A stretch of 64,000 nt of DNA from positions 1 through 64,000 of the forward strand of contig NZ_RQRS01000002.1 in the NCBI RefSeq assembly GCF_004335085.1. The letters are read 5' to 3'. The stretch comes from Pedobacter nototheniae. Lineage in GTDB: Bacteria; Bacteroidota; Bacteroidia; Sphingobacteriales; Sphingobacteriaceae. Made by a program: the position numbers and the translations under genes. This document shows positions 16,456 through 25,972 of this stretch, one piece after another (the first letter of the stretch is position 1; each line of letters opens with the position of its first letter). The notes beneath the pieces were generated by a model, which saw only the letters and a list, made by a program, of their open reading frames with translations, was not told the origin of the DNA and made no database searches.

Positions 16456-17714
16456 TTCAACAACAGGGAAATCGCTTCTTTTTTAATGTAGACTGGATTA
16501 CGGTGTTAATTTATATTGCGCTGTGCACCATTGGCTTTGTAAATATTTATGCCTCTATTCCGCATAAAATACCTGGTGAATTTGATTTTGCCAGTAATTA
16601 TGGAAAGCAGATGATTTACATTATCTCTGGATTAATTTTGGGCTTATCTATCCTTTTATTTGATGGAAGGCTTTTCAACGTTTTTGCACCCTTTATTTAT
16701 GGCATTACGTTGGTTTTACTTGTTATTGTATTATTTGTTGGTCGAAACGTAGGTGGTAATCAAGCATGGATTCCATTAGGTTCATTTAGGCTGCAACCGT
16801 CCGAATTTGCTAAGTTTGGCACAGCACTACTCCTAGCCAGGTATGTAAGTACTTTTAATCCAAAATTTAGAGATGTAAAATCTATATTTATTGCAGCTTT
16901 AATTGTACTGGCGCCACTAATGTTAATTATGCTCCAGCCTGATACCGGTTCTGCATTGGTGTTTCTAGCCTTTATGTTTCCATTATATCGTGAAGGCTTA
17001 TCGGGTTATTTCCTTTTAATTTTTATGGGGATGATTGTACTTTTCGTAGCCGATTTCCTCGTTCCAACTTATATTTTAATTCTTATTTTATTAACCGTTG
17101 GCGGATTATTTATCTATGCTAACAAGCGAAAACAAAAAATAATTATCTCTACAGTTTTGGTAACCCTGGTTGCCATTGGCTATTTATTTTTAGTTAAAGT
17201 TGCCTATACAAAGGTTTTAGAACCACACCAACGTACACGTATTGAATTAATGCTTGGGCTTAAAACGGATAATAAAGGTGCAGGCTATAATGTAATTCAA
17301 TCACAAATTGCAATAGGCTCTGGGCAGGCTACCGGAAGGGGTTTTTTACAGGGCACACAAACTAAATATGGTTATGTACCTGAGCAAAGTACCGATTTTA
17401 TTTTCTCTACCGTTGGTGAGGAATGGGGCTTTGCAGGCTGTTCTGTGGTAATTGGTTTGTATATTTTCTTGCTTTTAAGATTAATAAATCTGGCAGAAAG
17501 GCAACGGTCTACTTTTTCGAGGGTTTACGGCTATAGCGTTGCTTGCATCTTATTTTTTCACGTATTTATTAATATCGGGATGACGATTGGGATTATTCCT
17601 GTAATTGGAATTCCACTACCCTTAATCAGTTATGGAGGTTCATCACTATGGAGCTTTACCATATTGATTTTTATATTCCTTAAACTGGATTCTAACAGAA
17701 TGGGCTTTATTTAG
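16452..17714 (+). CDS. rodA: Rod shape-determining protein RodA (SEDS glycosyltransferase)
   Basis: SEDS-family polymerase that makes glycan strands from lipid II with PBP2. The 420-residue protein has about ten membrane helices and family landmarks GGNQAWIPLGSFRLQPSEFAK, LQPDTGSALV, PEQSTDFIFSTVGEEWGF and PLPLISYGGSSLW. It closes the mre operon and is followed by a bidirectional terminator. Confidence 0.96.
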   Translation: MIQQQGNRFFFNVDWITVLIYIALCTIGFVNIYASIPHKIPGEFDFASNYGKQMIYIISGLILGLSILLFDGRLFNVFAPFIYGITLVLLVIVLFVGRNVGGNQAWIPLGSFRLQPSEFAKFGTALLLARYVSTFNPKFRDVKSIFIAALIVLAPLMLIMLQPDTGSALVFLAFMFPLYREGLSGYFLLIFMGMIVLFVADFLVPTYILILILLTVGGLFIYANKRKQKIIISTVLVTLVAIGYLFLVKVAYTKVLEPHQRTRIELMLGLKTDNKGAGYNVIQSQIAIGSGQATGRGFLQGTQTKYGYVPEQSTDFIFSTVGEEWGFAGCSVVIGLYIFLLLRLINLAERQRSTFSRVYGYSVACILFFHVFINIGMTIGIIPVIGIPLPLISYGGSSLWSFTILIFIFLKLDSNRMGFI

Positions 17715-17747
17715 TAAGCTTTTTACTTATTATAAATATCTATAACG

Positions 17748-17780
17748 AAAAAAGCCCCGAATTACTTCAGGGCTTTTTTA
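17748..17780. terminator. Bidirectional terminator after rodA
   Basis: AAAAAGCCC and GGGCTTTTT form a 9-bp stem, with an inner GAA/TTC extension, and T-runs on both strands. It lies between the convergent rodA and the minus-strand gene ending at 17799. Confidence 0.9.
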
Positions 17781-17798
17781 TTATTTCAAAAGAATATT

Positions 17799-19013
17799 TT
17801 AAGAAGTGAACCTTCTATTTAGCAATTCATAAAACTGATCTACGGTAGCCTGTTTTGCTGCCCAGTTATTTTTAATGGCGTAATTTTTCTGCAGAAAACT
17901 ATCAGCTGCTTCAAAACTATTCATTCTGTTTACTAAATCAATTGCTTCAGAATATGCCATATTGTAACCACTGAATAGATCTTTAATAAAAAGCAATTTC
18001 TCATTTAAATTTATTCCTTGTTTTAAATCCTGAATTGGGGCTTTAATTTGCTCGTTTTGATTATTGTTTGTTTTAGACAATAAATCATTTAAAGTAGGTA
18101 TAGGTTTTTCGGCAATTGGCTGCACGATAGGTTTAACAGGAACAGCCTCAGGAGTAAAAATTGGACGCTCTTCTACTGGTGGTGAAATAATTGGCTCATT
18201 AAAATCAACACCTTTCAATTGCTCGATTGGTTCCTCAACTTTTTCCTCCACTATTTTTTCCTCTATAATTGGTTTTTCAATTTCTTTAGGTTCTTCTATT
18301 TCCTCGGAAATTAAAAACGGTTCAGGACCAATTTCATCTTCATCCGCAGCAGAAACCTCACCTTCAATCTTAGCAGGCACATCTTCTTTCTCATGAATCC
18401 TTTTCTTCTGCGCCAGGATTTCTTCCTCCTCCTTACTTAAAGGTCTGTCGAAAATTTGTTCAACAGATTTTTCCTCATAATCAAACTTATCATTTCCATC
18501 ATGATTACTTAAAATAAACTCGAAAGTGTGGTCTTCCTGATCGGGTTTAAAAAAGTCCTTTTTCAGCAAAGTTTCCGTCGTTTCCTCGTGTATTTTCTCT
18601 TCGTCAAAAATCTCCTGTTCAGGTTTAATATCTATACGTTCTTCTTCCTCTTCGGCGGCAGCAACTTCTTCTAATTCTAAATCAGCGGTTTGATTTTCCG
18701 TAAAAAAGTTGTTTTCAGAAGGTTTAAATTCTTTAATGGTTTCATCTGCAGGTGTAGCAAAAAATTCATTGTGAACTTCTTTTTCTTCAACTACGGGCGT
18801 ACTTACAATTTGATGAGCCTTATTTTCGACCTTGTTGGCATTAAGTTTCTGTACGATATGAACATGATCTGAAAGAAAATTGGCATTTGCCAGAAAAAGC
18901 TCAACCTCTAAATCATTCAATTTATCGGGATTTTGAGCAAGAAATTGATATTGCTCATTTAATTCTGTTAAAATATTTCCTATTTTTCTAAAAATATCCT
19001 GTTGATTCATCAT
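17799..19013 (-). CDS. Acidic, low-complexity protein of unknown function
   Basis: A 404-residue protein I do not recognise. The first 60 residues (NQQDIFRKIGNILTELNEQY, LNDLEVELFLANANFLSDHV) look helical and folded. The last 75 (LNEKLLFIKDLFSGYNMAYS onward, ending ENQFYELLNRRF-like) also look folded. The middle 250 residues are rich in Glu, Pro, Ile and Lys and probably disordered. There is no signal peptide or membrane helix, so it should be cytosolic. Either of the two first Met codons could be the start. It converges on rodA and stands alone, so context does not reveal a role. Confidence 0.8.
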   Translation of the reverse strand: MMNQQDIFRKIGNILTELNEQYQFLAQNPDKLNDLEVELFLANANFLSDHVHIVQKLNANKVENKAHQIVSTPVVEEKEVHNEFFATPADETIKEFKPSENNFFTENQTADLELEEVAAAEEEEERIDIKPEQEIFDEEKIHEETTETLLKKDFFKPDQEDHTFEFILSNHDGNDKFDYEEKSVEQIFDRPLSKEEEEILAQKKRIHEKEDVPAKIEGEVSAADEDEIGPEPFLISEEIEEPKEIEKPIIEEKIVEEKVEEPIEQLKGVDFNEPIISPPVEERPIFTPEAVPVKPIVQPIAEKPIPTLNDLLSKTNNNQNEQIKAPIQDLKQGINLNEKLLFIKDLFSGYNMAYSEAIDLVNRMNSFEAADSFLQKNYAIKNNWAAKQATVDQFYELLNRRFTS

Positions 19014-19229
19014 AAAGTTAAAACGAAATTTTAGCTGATTTATGTTGGTAACTAAGTCTTCAAAAATAACACATAATTATGATATTTGTTCGGTTTAAAA
19101 ATTATAGTTCGGTGTTGAAAAATTCAAGATTCATACCGGATAGTACATCTTCATTTAAGTACGGGCATTTTAAAAAATAAAAAGCAAACATCCTGCTTTT
19201 ACCTACTAAATGATTATTAAATATTGAGC

Positions 19230-19811
19230 ATGTTATTTAGCGAACAAAATTTTAGAAGAAGAGGCGAATTCTCAGGAAGTATAGAAGTGGTTTGTGGTTC
19301 TATGTTTTCGGGTAAAACGGAAGAATTAATCCGTCGGTTAAAACGTGCACAAATTGCTAAGTTAAATGTCGAAATTTTTAAACCTCGTACCGATACCCGC
19401 TATCATGAAACAGCCGTGGTTTCTCACGATCTAAATTCTATTCCATCTACACCTGTAGAAAGTGCTTCGGCCATTTTACTTTTGGGAACCAACACGCAGG
19501 TAGTTGGAATTGATGAAGCGCAATTTTTTGATAATGAGCTGCCTGATGTTTGTAATAAATTAGCATTAAAAGGAATCAGAGTAATTGTTGCTGGCTTAGA
19601 TATGGATTTTACAGGCAAACCTTTTGGACCAATGCCCGCATTAATGGCTATTGCAGAGCATGTAACCAAAGTAAATGCCGTTTGTGTTTGTTGTGGCAAT
19701 CCTGCCCTTTATAGTTACAGAACGGTAGCCAACGATTCTACAGTTTTATTGGGAGAAAAAGAAAGCTACGAGCCGAGATGCAGAGCTTGTTATAACCTTG
19801 GTAAAGGTTAA
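19230..19811 (+). CDS. tdk: Thymidine kinase
   Basis: Type II thymidine kinase, which salvages thymidine to dTMP. The 193-residue protein has the P-loop [15 protein letters not shown], the DEAQFF Walker B/lasso start, and two zinc-binding Cys pairs (CVCC and CRAC). I start at ATG 19230 (MLFSEQNF). A TTG two codons earlier is possible but less likely. The next gene starts 11 bp after the stop, so the two may be co-transcribed. Confidence 0.95.
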   Translation: MLFSEQNFRRRGEFSGSIEVVCGSMFSGKTEELIRRLKRAQIAKLNVEIFKPRTDTRYHETAVVSHDLNSIPSTPVESASAILLLGTNTQVVGIDEAQFFDNELPDVCNKLALKGIRVIVAGLDMDFTGKPFGPMPALMAIAEHVTKVNAVCVCCGNPALYSYRTVANDSTVLLGEKESYEPRCRACYNLGKG

Positions 19812-19822
19812 TTTATATTTTA

Positions 19823-20641
19823 ATGAGCCTTAACTCTATCGAAAACCCTTCTATTAAAAGCATTTCTATACTAGGTTGTGGCTGGTTTGGTTTTGCTTTG
19901 GCTAAAAAATTGATCTCCTTAAATTATAAAGTTAGTGGCTCTACTACTACTGAAGATAAATTAGCTACTTTAAAATCGGAAGGAATACAGCCCTTTCTAA
20001 TCAGTTTTTCTACAGAAAATATAACTGCTGACCCGATATTTTTTGAGGCTGATGTTTTGTTTATTTGCATTCCTCCAAAACGCAATTCACACGAGTTTAG
20101 TGAATACCCAAATAAAATAAAAGCCATTTTAACCGCAGCTGAAGGCAAAAGTAAAGATGTAATTTTGATAAGCTCCACCAGTATTTATGGCGATACGAAC
20201 GAAAATGTAGATGAAAACACCAATCCAGTTCCAGATACAGACTCAGGAAAGATGGTGCTAGAAGCCGAGAAGCTAATTAATATGCCACATTCTTTCTGTG
20301 CAACAATTATTCGTTTTGCAGGTTTAATTGGTCCAAACCGTAACCCGGGTAAATTTTTTGCTGGTAAAAAAGAAGTTCCTAATGGGTTGGCACCCGTTAA
20401 TTTAATTCATCAAAGTGATGCCGTTGGCATTGCAACTGCAATTATCTCAAAAAAAGCTTTCGGAAAAACATATAATGCCTGCAATCCAAATCATCCTTTA
20501 AGGAAGGACTTTTATACAAATGCGGCTAAAATTTCGGCCTTGCCTGAACCTGAATTTGTGGAGGAAAAACAGAACTGGAAGATCGTAGAGAGTTTAAATG
20601 TGCCAAAGTTTTTGCGATACGCATTTGAGATAAGTTTGTGA
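19823..20641 (+). CDS. NAD(P)-dependent epimerase/dehydratase-like protein (YeeZ-type SDR)
   Basis: A 272-residue Rossmann protein of the extended SDR group. It starts with the nucleotide-binding ILGCGWFGFALAKKL and carries ISSTSIYGD, where the active Ser and Tyr region lies, but the usual YxxxK pair is not obvious. It is closest in layout to E. coli YeeZ-like proteins of unknown substrate. It lies 11 bp after tdk. The reaction is not known. Confidence 0.82.
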   Translation: MSLNSIENPSIKSISILGCGWFGFALAKKLISLNYKVSGSTTTEDKLATLKSEGIQPFLISFSTENITADPIFFEADVLFICIPPKRNSHEFSEYPNKIKAILTAAEGKSKDVILISSTSIYGDTNENVDENTNPVPDTDSGKMVLEAEKLINMPHSFCATIIRFAGLIGPNRNPGKFFAGKKEVPNGLAPVNLIHQSDAVGIATAIISKKAFGKTYNACNPNHPLRKDFYTNAAKISALPEPEFVEEKQNWKIVESLNVPKFLRYAFEISL

Positions 20642-20654
20642 TTTTTGATGCAGA

Positions 20655-20736
20655 TTTAACCGCTAAGTACGCTAAGTTTTCCGCAAAGAAACGCTAGGTA
20701 ATTATGAATCCAACCTTTGTGTTCTCTCAGTTAAAA
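20655..20736. repeat. Degenerate intergenic repeat with CGCTAAG units
   Basis: The units CGCTAAG, CGCTAAG, CGCAAAG and CGCTAGG recur at short intervals (20661-20697). A partly complementary segment, CCTTTGTGTTCTCTCAGTT, follows at 20714-20732, giving a loose inverted repeat. Similar elements are, as far as I know, frequent between genes in Sphingobacteriaceae and Flavobacteria. It lies between two convergent genes. Confidence 0.55.
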
Positions 20737-20745
20737 ACAACATAT

Positions 20746-23700
20746 TTAACTCAACAAGCCAAGCAGTTCTTTCTTTGTTAAGTTTTTAAACATGCTGCCA
20801 TCGGTTTGAATTAAATCTTTTACCAGATCTTTTTTTGTAGCCTGCAATTTCATAATCTTTTCTTCAACCGTATCAGGACAAATTAAGCGCACAGCCATAA
20901 CGTTTTTATGCTGTCCAATTCTATATGCTCTATCGATAGCCTGATTTTCTACAGCTGGGTTCCACCACGGATCAACCAGGTAAACGTAATCAGCTTCTGT
21001 TAAGTTAAGTCCAATTCCCCCTGCTTTTAAACTGATTAAAAAAACAGGAATATCTACATTGTTTTGGAAAGACTCCACCACTTCTCCCCTATTTTTTGTT
21101 TGTCCTGTTAAATATTCGTACTTAATTCCGCGGCTCTCTAGTGCTTTCTTTATTAAATCGAGCATGGTTACAAACTGAGAGAAGATCAATATTTTATGAT
21201 TTTGCACCTTGCTTTCGAGCTGCTCCATTAAAACTTCTATTTTAGATGAAGCCTGCAAATAAGATTTACCATCTGCCAGTAATGCCGCCGAGTTACAAAT
21301 TTGTCTTAAACGGGTAATACTTCGTAAAACATGCATGGAGCTTTTAGGCAGTTCATCTTCTGATTTACCTAAAATATAATCTTGAATTTCCTTTTTATTT
21401 GCTTCGTAAACTTCGCGTTGTTCATCGCCCATTTCACAATAAAGTACAATTTCAGTTTTATCAGGAAGTTCTTTTGCAACCTGCTCTTTTGTACGTCTTA
21501 AAATAAATGGCTTAATCTTTTTTTGCAGTTCTGCAGCTCTTTTACTGTCTTTAAACTGATCTATTGGTGTAGAATATAAATCTGCAAACTGTTGTTTACT
21601 ACCAAATAAACCTGGGCATGCAAAAGAAAGTTGTCCGTATAAATCGAAGGTATTATTTTCTACAGGAGTACCTGTAATGGCTACACGATTACGTGCCTGC
21701 AACATCCTAACCGTTTTGTAACGCTGCGATTCGGGGTTTTTAATATTCTGAGATTCATCAAGAAAGATATAATTAAAATGGTAGTCTTTTAAAAAGCGAA
21801 TATCAGATAATAGCGTACCATAAGATGTTAAAATGATTTCGTAATGCTCAAAACCTGCGGTACTTTTCGCCCTATCTGCGCCATAAATAGTTTTGACTTT
21901 AATGGAAGGTGCAAATTTTTCTACTTCGGCCTTCCAATTAAAAATTAAGGAGGCTGGTACTACAACCAGGTTTACATTGTGCTTAACTTTTTCACGCTGT
22001 GATAAAATGAATGCTAAAATTTGAATGGTTTTCCCCAACCCCATATCATCAGCAAGACAGGCACCAAAATTAAAATCATCCAAAAAATTAAGCCAGTTTA
22101 ACCCATCTTTTTGGTAATGCCTTAATTCTGCATTTAAAGCTTTTGGCAATTCAACTTCCTGAATCGCATCTGCACCTTCAAATTTCTTTTTAAATATTCT
22201 CAGTTCATTCTGTACTTCATTATTAAGCAGGGCATCTTCATAAAGTTCGTTTATGGTTGCATATTTAATTTTATGGGTAAGCAAACTCTCCTCAACAATT
22301 TCTGCAGCGTTAAAGTATCCGATAAATTTTTCTATCCATTCTGCAGGCAAAATACCTTGTGTACCATCATCAAGCGTAACAAATTTGCTTTTATTGCGAA
22401 TAGATTTATGCAGGTGTTTAAGTGATACACGTTGCTTGCCAAACTTTACCTTAACTTTTGTTTCAAACCAATCGGTACCGCTTAAAACCTCAATATTAAT
22501 TTCGGCTTTATGCTGGTTAAGTTTATTATTTTTAAGTTGGTTAAAGCCTAAAATATGAATTTCTTTCGCTCGCCAAGTTTCAAAAGCATCCAAAAACCAA
22601 CCTTCCTCTAAAAATCTTTTCCTGTGGAGATAAAAAGAATCATTCGTTTCCTGATCGTAGAAATAGGGATGCTGCTTTAAAATATTCCCTATAAACTGCA
22701 ATTCCTTTTCTTCATCTCGATAAAGTGTAAAAAGGTTTCCAAGCTTATCCTGCGCCTGAATCTGTTTTTTAGATAATACTGGAATTTCAATATTACCATA
22801 ACGCATTACCGGTGTAATGAGAATATAATCTTCAGATTCTGACAAGTAAACCAGTTGTTCGTTTTCCAAATCAAATCCCTTTTCTTCAATCTGACTTTTT
22901 GTAGCAGGTTTTAAATAAGAATAATCTACATGAATGCTGCCCTCTAGCTGGATGAGAATATTTTTTTGAAATTCGGCGTATTTCGTTTTATGCAAAACCA
23001 AACGGTTACTTTGCTTTTGAAAGAAACCGATTACCCTAACAAAATCCGCCCGATCTATAAAATAAAGCGTATCCTTTAATTGCACAAAATAATCGTGCTT
23101 AATTACCAGATTATCTAGCTCATAAGTCTTTCCTTCAATCATTAACCTGCCACTGATATCATAATAATCACCTTTTTGATTTACAGAAAGGCGTAAATCT
23201 GTATCCAGCACTTTAACCTGCACGGCAATAAGCGAAGAAGCTTGTACATTAGCTGATTTCTTGGCATCGTGCAGATAAACAGAAATACCTAATGGATTTT
23301 TAACCACAGCTTTTAAAGCTTCCAGGTCAGCATCATTTTGTTCAGCATTATAATTTTGCTGAAACCTTGCCACTCCGCTGTAAAATTTTAATTCATCACT
23401 ATTATCAGTTTTAAACATCAAAGCCGATGGATGAATTGGGTTTAAAGGGTTTTTAACCTTACCGCTTTTGGTTGTTTCGGCTTCATAAAGTTCTATAGTA
23501 AGGTTGTTATAATAGCGGTGATAACCCAAAACGGCAAGCAATTTAAGCTGATCGTTTCTATCCGTTTTATTTGGCTTTTTAGCTTTCGCCTGTGGCAATA
23601 AAATAGAAGACAGGGCTTGTTGAGATTCTTTATCAAAAGGCTGCAGGCCATCCATTCGCGGTTTAATTACTGTAATGCCGTTATCATAGCTTACTTTAAA

Positions 23701-24135
23701 AAGTATATCTAACTGTGGTTCTTGCTCCAAACCATAATCGGCAGCAACTTTTTTTATCCTTTCTTTACGCAGGTTTTCATCAAAGAAAATCTGTAATTCA
23801 GATCTCTTTAAAATATTGTATAAAACCTGCGCCTGATGCTCGCAAAGCTTATTTTTAGGCGTATTGCAACGGCAAGAAAGCTTAACAAAATTTGCATGTT
23901 GTTGCACCTGAACGATTGGGAATGGCAAGGCAGAACTTTCATGACTAAAAGCACCAAAATCAACCTCTAACTGCTCAGGAAAAATGTTGTAATAACCTTT
24001 AGTATCGGTATAAATTTGTTGATTGAGGTGTTTTAAAATAACCAGATTGCTTAAATCCTTCAAGTTAAAATCCTTTAAAATATAATCGTAAGGATTTTCT
24101 TCTATTGGTTTATTATCTGCAAACTGCTCCCTCAT
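20746..24135 (-). CDS. SNF2-family DNA helicase/ATPase with N-terminal SWIM-like zinc motif
   Basis: A 1129-residue protein. Near residues 85-105 it has C-x-C-x8-C-x-H (CRCNTPKNKLCEH), a SWIM-type zinc motif. The middle (about 110-660) is a long region typical of bacterial SNF2 proteins with no clear catalytic motifs. The C-terminal 450 residues are the Snf2 motor: DDMGLGKTIQILAF (Walker A, about 698), FLDESQNIKNP (motif II as DESQ, about 791), AITGTPVENN, then the second RecA lobe with LTGQTKNRG, ISLKAGGIGLNLTEA and DRAYRIGQ. Such ATPases move along double-stranded DNA and remodel protein-DNA complexes. The target is unknown. It stands alone, without restriction or defence partners. Confidence 0.93.
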   Translation of the reverse strand: MREQFADNKPIEENPYDYILKDFNLKDLSNLVILKHLNQQIYTDTKGYYNIFPEQLEVDFGAFSHESSALPFPIVQVQQHANFVKLSCRCNTPKNKLCEHQAQVLYNILKRSELQIFFDENLRKERIKKVAADYGLEQEPQLDILFKVSYDNGITVIKPRMDGLQPFDKESQQALSSILLPQAKAKKPNKTDRNDQLKLLAVLGYHRYYNNLTIELYEAETTKSGKVKNPLNPIHPSALMFKTDNSDELKFYSGVARFQQNYNAEQNDADLEALKAVVKNPLGISVYLHDAKKSANVQASSLIAVQVKVLDTDLRLSVNQKGDYYDISGRLMIEGKTYELDNLVIKHDYFVQLKDTLYFIDRADFVRVIGFFQKQSNRLVLHKTKYAEFQKNILIQLEGSIHVDYSYLKPATKSQIEEKGFDLENEQLVYLSESEDYILITPVMRYGNIEIPVLSKKQIQAQDKLGNLFTLYRDEEKELQFIGNILKQHPYFYDQETNDSFYLHRKRFLEEGWFLDAFETWRAKEIHILGFNQLKNNKLNQHKAEINIEVLSGTDWFETKVKVKFGKQRVSLKHLHKSIRNKSKFVTLDDGTQGILPAEWIEKFIGYFNAAEIVEESLLTHKIKYATINELYEDALLNNEVQNELRIFKKKFEGADAIQEVELPKALNAELRHYQKDGLNWLNFLDDFNFGACLADDMGLGKTIQILAFILSQREKVKHNVNLVVVPASLIFNWKAEVEKFAPSIKVKTIYGADRAKSTAGFEHYEIILTSYGTLLSDIRFLKDYHFNYIFLDESQNIKNPESQRYKTVRMLQARNRVAITGTPVENNTFDLYGQLSFACPGLFGSKQQFADLYSTPIDQFKDSKRAAELQKKIKPFILRRTKEQVAKELPDKTEIVLYCEMGDEQREVYEANKKEIQDYILGKSEDELPKSSMHVLRSITRLRQICNSAALLADGKSYLQASSKIEVLMEQLESKVQNHKILIFSQFVTMLDLIKKALESRGIKYEYLTGQTKNRGEVVESFQNNVDIPVFLISLKAGGIGLNLTEADYVYLVDPWWNPAVENQAIDRAYRIGQHKNVMAVRLICPDTVEEKIMKLQATKKDLVKDLIQTDGSMFKNLTKKELLGLLS

Positions 24136-24263
24136 TTATGCTAAATTATTTAGGCAATAAAAGTAAGGATTTATAAAAATTAATAAGATTCTTAGTGAGA
24201 TATTTTTACCAACTATTTAATTTTTAAAGTCACGCACTTAAATTTAAGATTCCGTTTACTTTG

Positions 24264-25124
24264 CTAAGCAATGGCAGATTTAATTTGCCCAACAATATCT
24301 CCAATTACATCTACTGATTTTAAAATCTTAAAGTGTCCAATTTTTTCATAAGAACGGGATTTTATTGAGCTATTTGCATCTAAAAACTCGTTGAGATAAG
24401 ACCATGGGGCGATGTGATCCTCGGGATCAAATGCTAAGAAATGGTTTGGATGTTTTGCAGCATGGTATAAGTCAACTAAATTAAAGTACTCTGCAGGTAC
24501 AGGAAATTCGTTACTAAAGTTTTGAAAAAAGGTTTCTTGATCGCCTTGTTCTATATTTATGGAGTTTAAACTTTGCTCAAAATTTTCTTTCAACCGAATT
24601 AAAGGAGCAATACTAATCAAAATTTTCGGCTCAATTTCAGTTTCCTGTACAGCCAAAACATTAGCCATTCCACCTAGCGAATGTCCGATTATAAAATCTG
24701 GGTAGGCATAGTTTTTTACAATAGCTTCAACAGATTTTGCATACAACATCAGGTTGGAAAATTCAGAAACAGAACTGCCATTTCCAGGTGCATCGAAAGC
24801 GATAATTTCCAAATCATCTATACTTCTTAATTCGGTAATCAGCTCAGAGAAATCTGCTGCTTTTGATGCCCAGCCATGTGTTAGCAATACTTTATTTTTT
24901 CCATTACCCCAACTAAAGCCGTTTATCGTTAAATTAGTTTGGGTAAAATAGGTATCGTAAACCTCCAGCGTAAATTTCTTCGCTTCATCCAACAACTGTT
25001 GTTGCTGCAATCTGAGTGGCATTTTGGGCGAGTAGAATACAAAACTCCGAATTAATTTATCTGCATTGATGCCTTGAAGGCGAGCATTGTTTATATCTGC
25101 AATAATTTGCTTTAGCTTTTTCAA
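24264..25124 (-). CDS. Alpha/beta hydrolase
   Basis: A 286-residue alpha/beta-hydrolase-fold enzyme without a signal peptide. It shows the oxyanion-hole region LTHGWASKAADF, the nucleophile elbow GHSLGG (Ser at about residue 147), the acid region FDPEDHIAP and a C-terminal GHFKIL that supplies the catalytic His. It probably acts on an ester or similar bond, but the substrate is unknown. It is 111 bp from the MazG-like gene upstream. Confidence 0.88.
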   Translation of the reverse strand: MKKLKQIIADINNARLQGINADKLIRSFVFYSPKMPLRLQQQQLLDEAKKFTLEVYDTYFTQTNLTINGFSWGNGKNKVLLTHGWASKAADFSELITELRSIDDLEIIAFDAPGNGSSVSEFSNLMLYAKSVEAIVKNYAYPDFIIGHSLGGMANVLAVQETEIEPKILISIAPLIRLKENFEQSLNSINIEQGDQETFFQNFSNEFPVPAEYFNLVDLYHAAKHPNHFLAFDPEDHIAPWSYLNEFLDANSSIKSRSYEKIGHFKILKSVDVIGDIVGQIKSAIA

Positions 25125-25235
25125 CCTGGAATAAATTTGAGTTTAAATATATTTTGAAAGGAAAGATGCCGAAATAAATTCAGCATAACGATTACATAAA
25201 ATTAAAGAACCGCTATGCTGAGCCTAACTTAGGAT

Positions 25236-25709
25236 TTATGCATTATTTAACAATCCTTTTAAATCTGCAGGAGAGTAATTGATAGATTTTAGGGTTTTAT
25301 CGTCCGCTTTTCTGAATACCAAAAACAAGCCATCTATTTCTTTATAGTACGATTCTGTTTGGTCTTTATCTAAATAAAACTGAATGGTTTGCTCTGCTTC
25401 TTCTACCGTTTTACAGGCTTTACTCATGTTAGAACGGTGTACTTCATCAAACAAAGTTTTAAATTTTCCGCCTAATCCAAACTCATGGATAGCGCCTGCC
25501 AAAACGTATTGCAAATCGCATAATGCATCTGCAACTTCAACCAAATCATCATTTTCTACAGCTTCTTGCAATTCTTTTAATTCTTCGGCTAATAGCGAAA
25601 TACGCAGATTTGCCCTCTGCTTTGATGGAATTACTGGGGTAGCTAATATTGGATGTTTAAAGGTTGTATGAAATTCAGCAACCTGGTTTAATGAATTCGT
25701 TTCTTGCAT
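25236..25709 (-). CDS. MazG-like nucleotide pyrophosphohydrolase
   Basis: A 157-residue all-helical protein. EELKELQEAVENDDLVEVAD followed by ALCDLQYVLAG holds the E-x2-E ... E-x2-D metal-binding motif of the all-alpha NTP pyrophosphatase superfamily (MazG/HisE/dUTPase-like). These cleave NTP or dNTP to the monophosphate and PPi, often for house-cleaning. The second helix with FDEVHRSNMSK also fits. A -7-like TAAGTTTG (plus 25733-25740) lies 24 bp upstream of the start. It stands next to an alpha/beta hydrolase with no shared pathway evident. Confidence 0.87.
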   Translation of the reverse strand: MQETNSLNQVAEFHTTFKHPILATPVIPSKQRANLRISLLAEELKELQEAVENDDLVEVADALCDLQYVLAGAIHEFGLGGKFKTLFDEVHRSNMSKACKTVEEAEQTIQFYLDKDQTESYYKEIDGLFLVFRKADDKTLKSINYSPADLKGLLNNA

Positions 25710-25732
25710 AACAATGTTGATTTTATTGCTGG

Positions 25733-25740
25733 CAAACTTA
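25733..25740 (-). promoter_or_regulatory. -7 element of the MazG-like gene
   Basis: TAAGTTTG on the minus strand matches TAnnTTTG and lies 23 bp before the start codon at 25709. No TTTG is seen at -33. Confidence 0.4.
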
Positions 25741-25780
25741 AAAAAATAGCATTATATAATTTCGTTAATTTATAAACATA

Positions 25781-25972
25781 GCGGGGCCTTTTATTCTTTT
25801 GGCATCAAAAGTGTCGAAATTAAACCCTTTTTCCAGTTCAAAGAAAACGAATAGCTTAAATGTTCTTCTATGTCTTACATGGTTTACTTACTATCCATCA
25901 TTACCTTGAAGTGCTTTATTCGCTGCCGCGGGGGCTTCTATTCTTTTGCCACCAAAAGAACCAAAAGTGTCG
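25781..25972. repeat. Two diverged copies of a hairpin-bearing repeat in a gene-free island
   Basis: Copy A (25781-25816) and copy B (25925-25972) share the pattern GGGGC-CTT(T/C)TATTCTTTTG, then CAAAAG and AAAGTGTCG. In B, TTCTTTTG and CAAAAGAA form a perfect 8-bp stem around CCAC. In A the same arms flank GCAT. The surrounding 612 bp (25710-26321) has no convincing gene on either strand. It has locally higher GC (for example 25921-25980) and a pair of CGATCG sites (26208-26230), so it may be the relic of a mobile element. Confidence 0.55.

Noticed and set aside
15433..16463. Two long minus-strand open frames opposite mrdA
   Set aside because: They are shadows of the PBP2 gene; their sequences show no family features and no promoter.
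20746..25709. Defence island around the SNF2 helicase
   Set aside because: The neighbours are an alpha/beta hydrolase and a MazG-like housekeeping enzyme. No methylase, nuclease or PLD partner of a known DISARM-like or BREX-like system is present.
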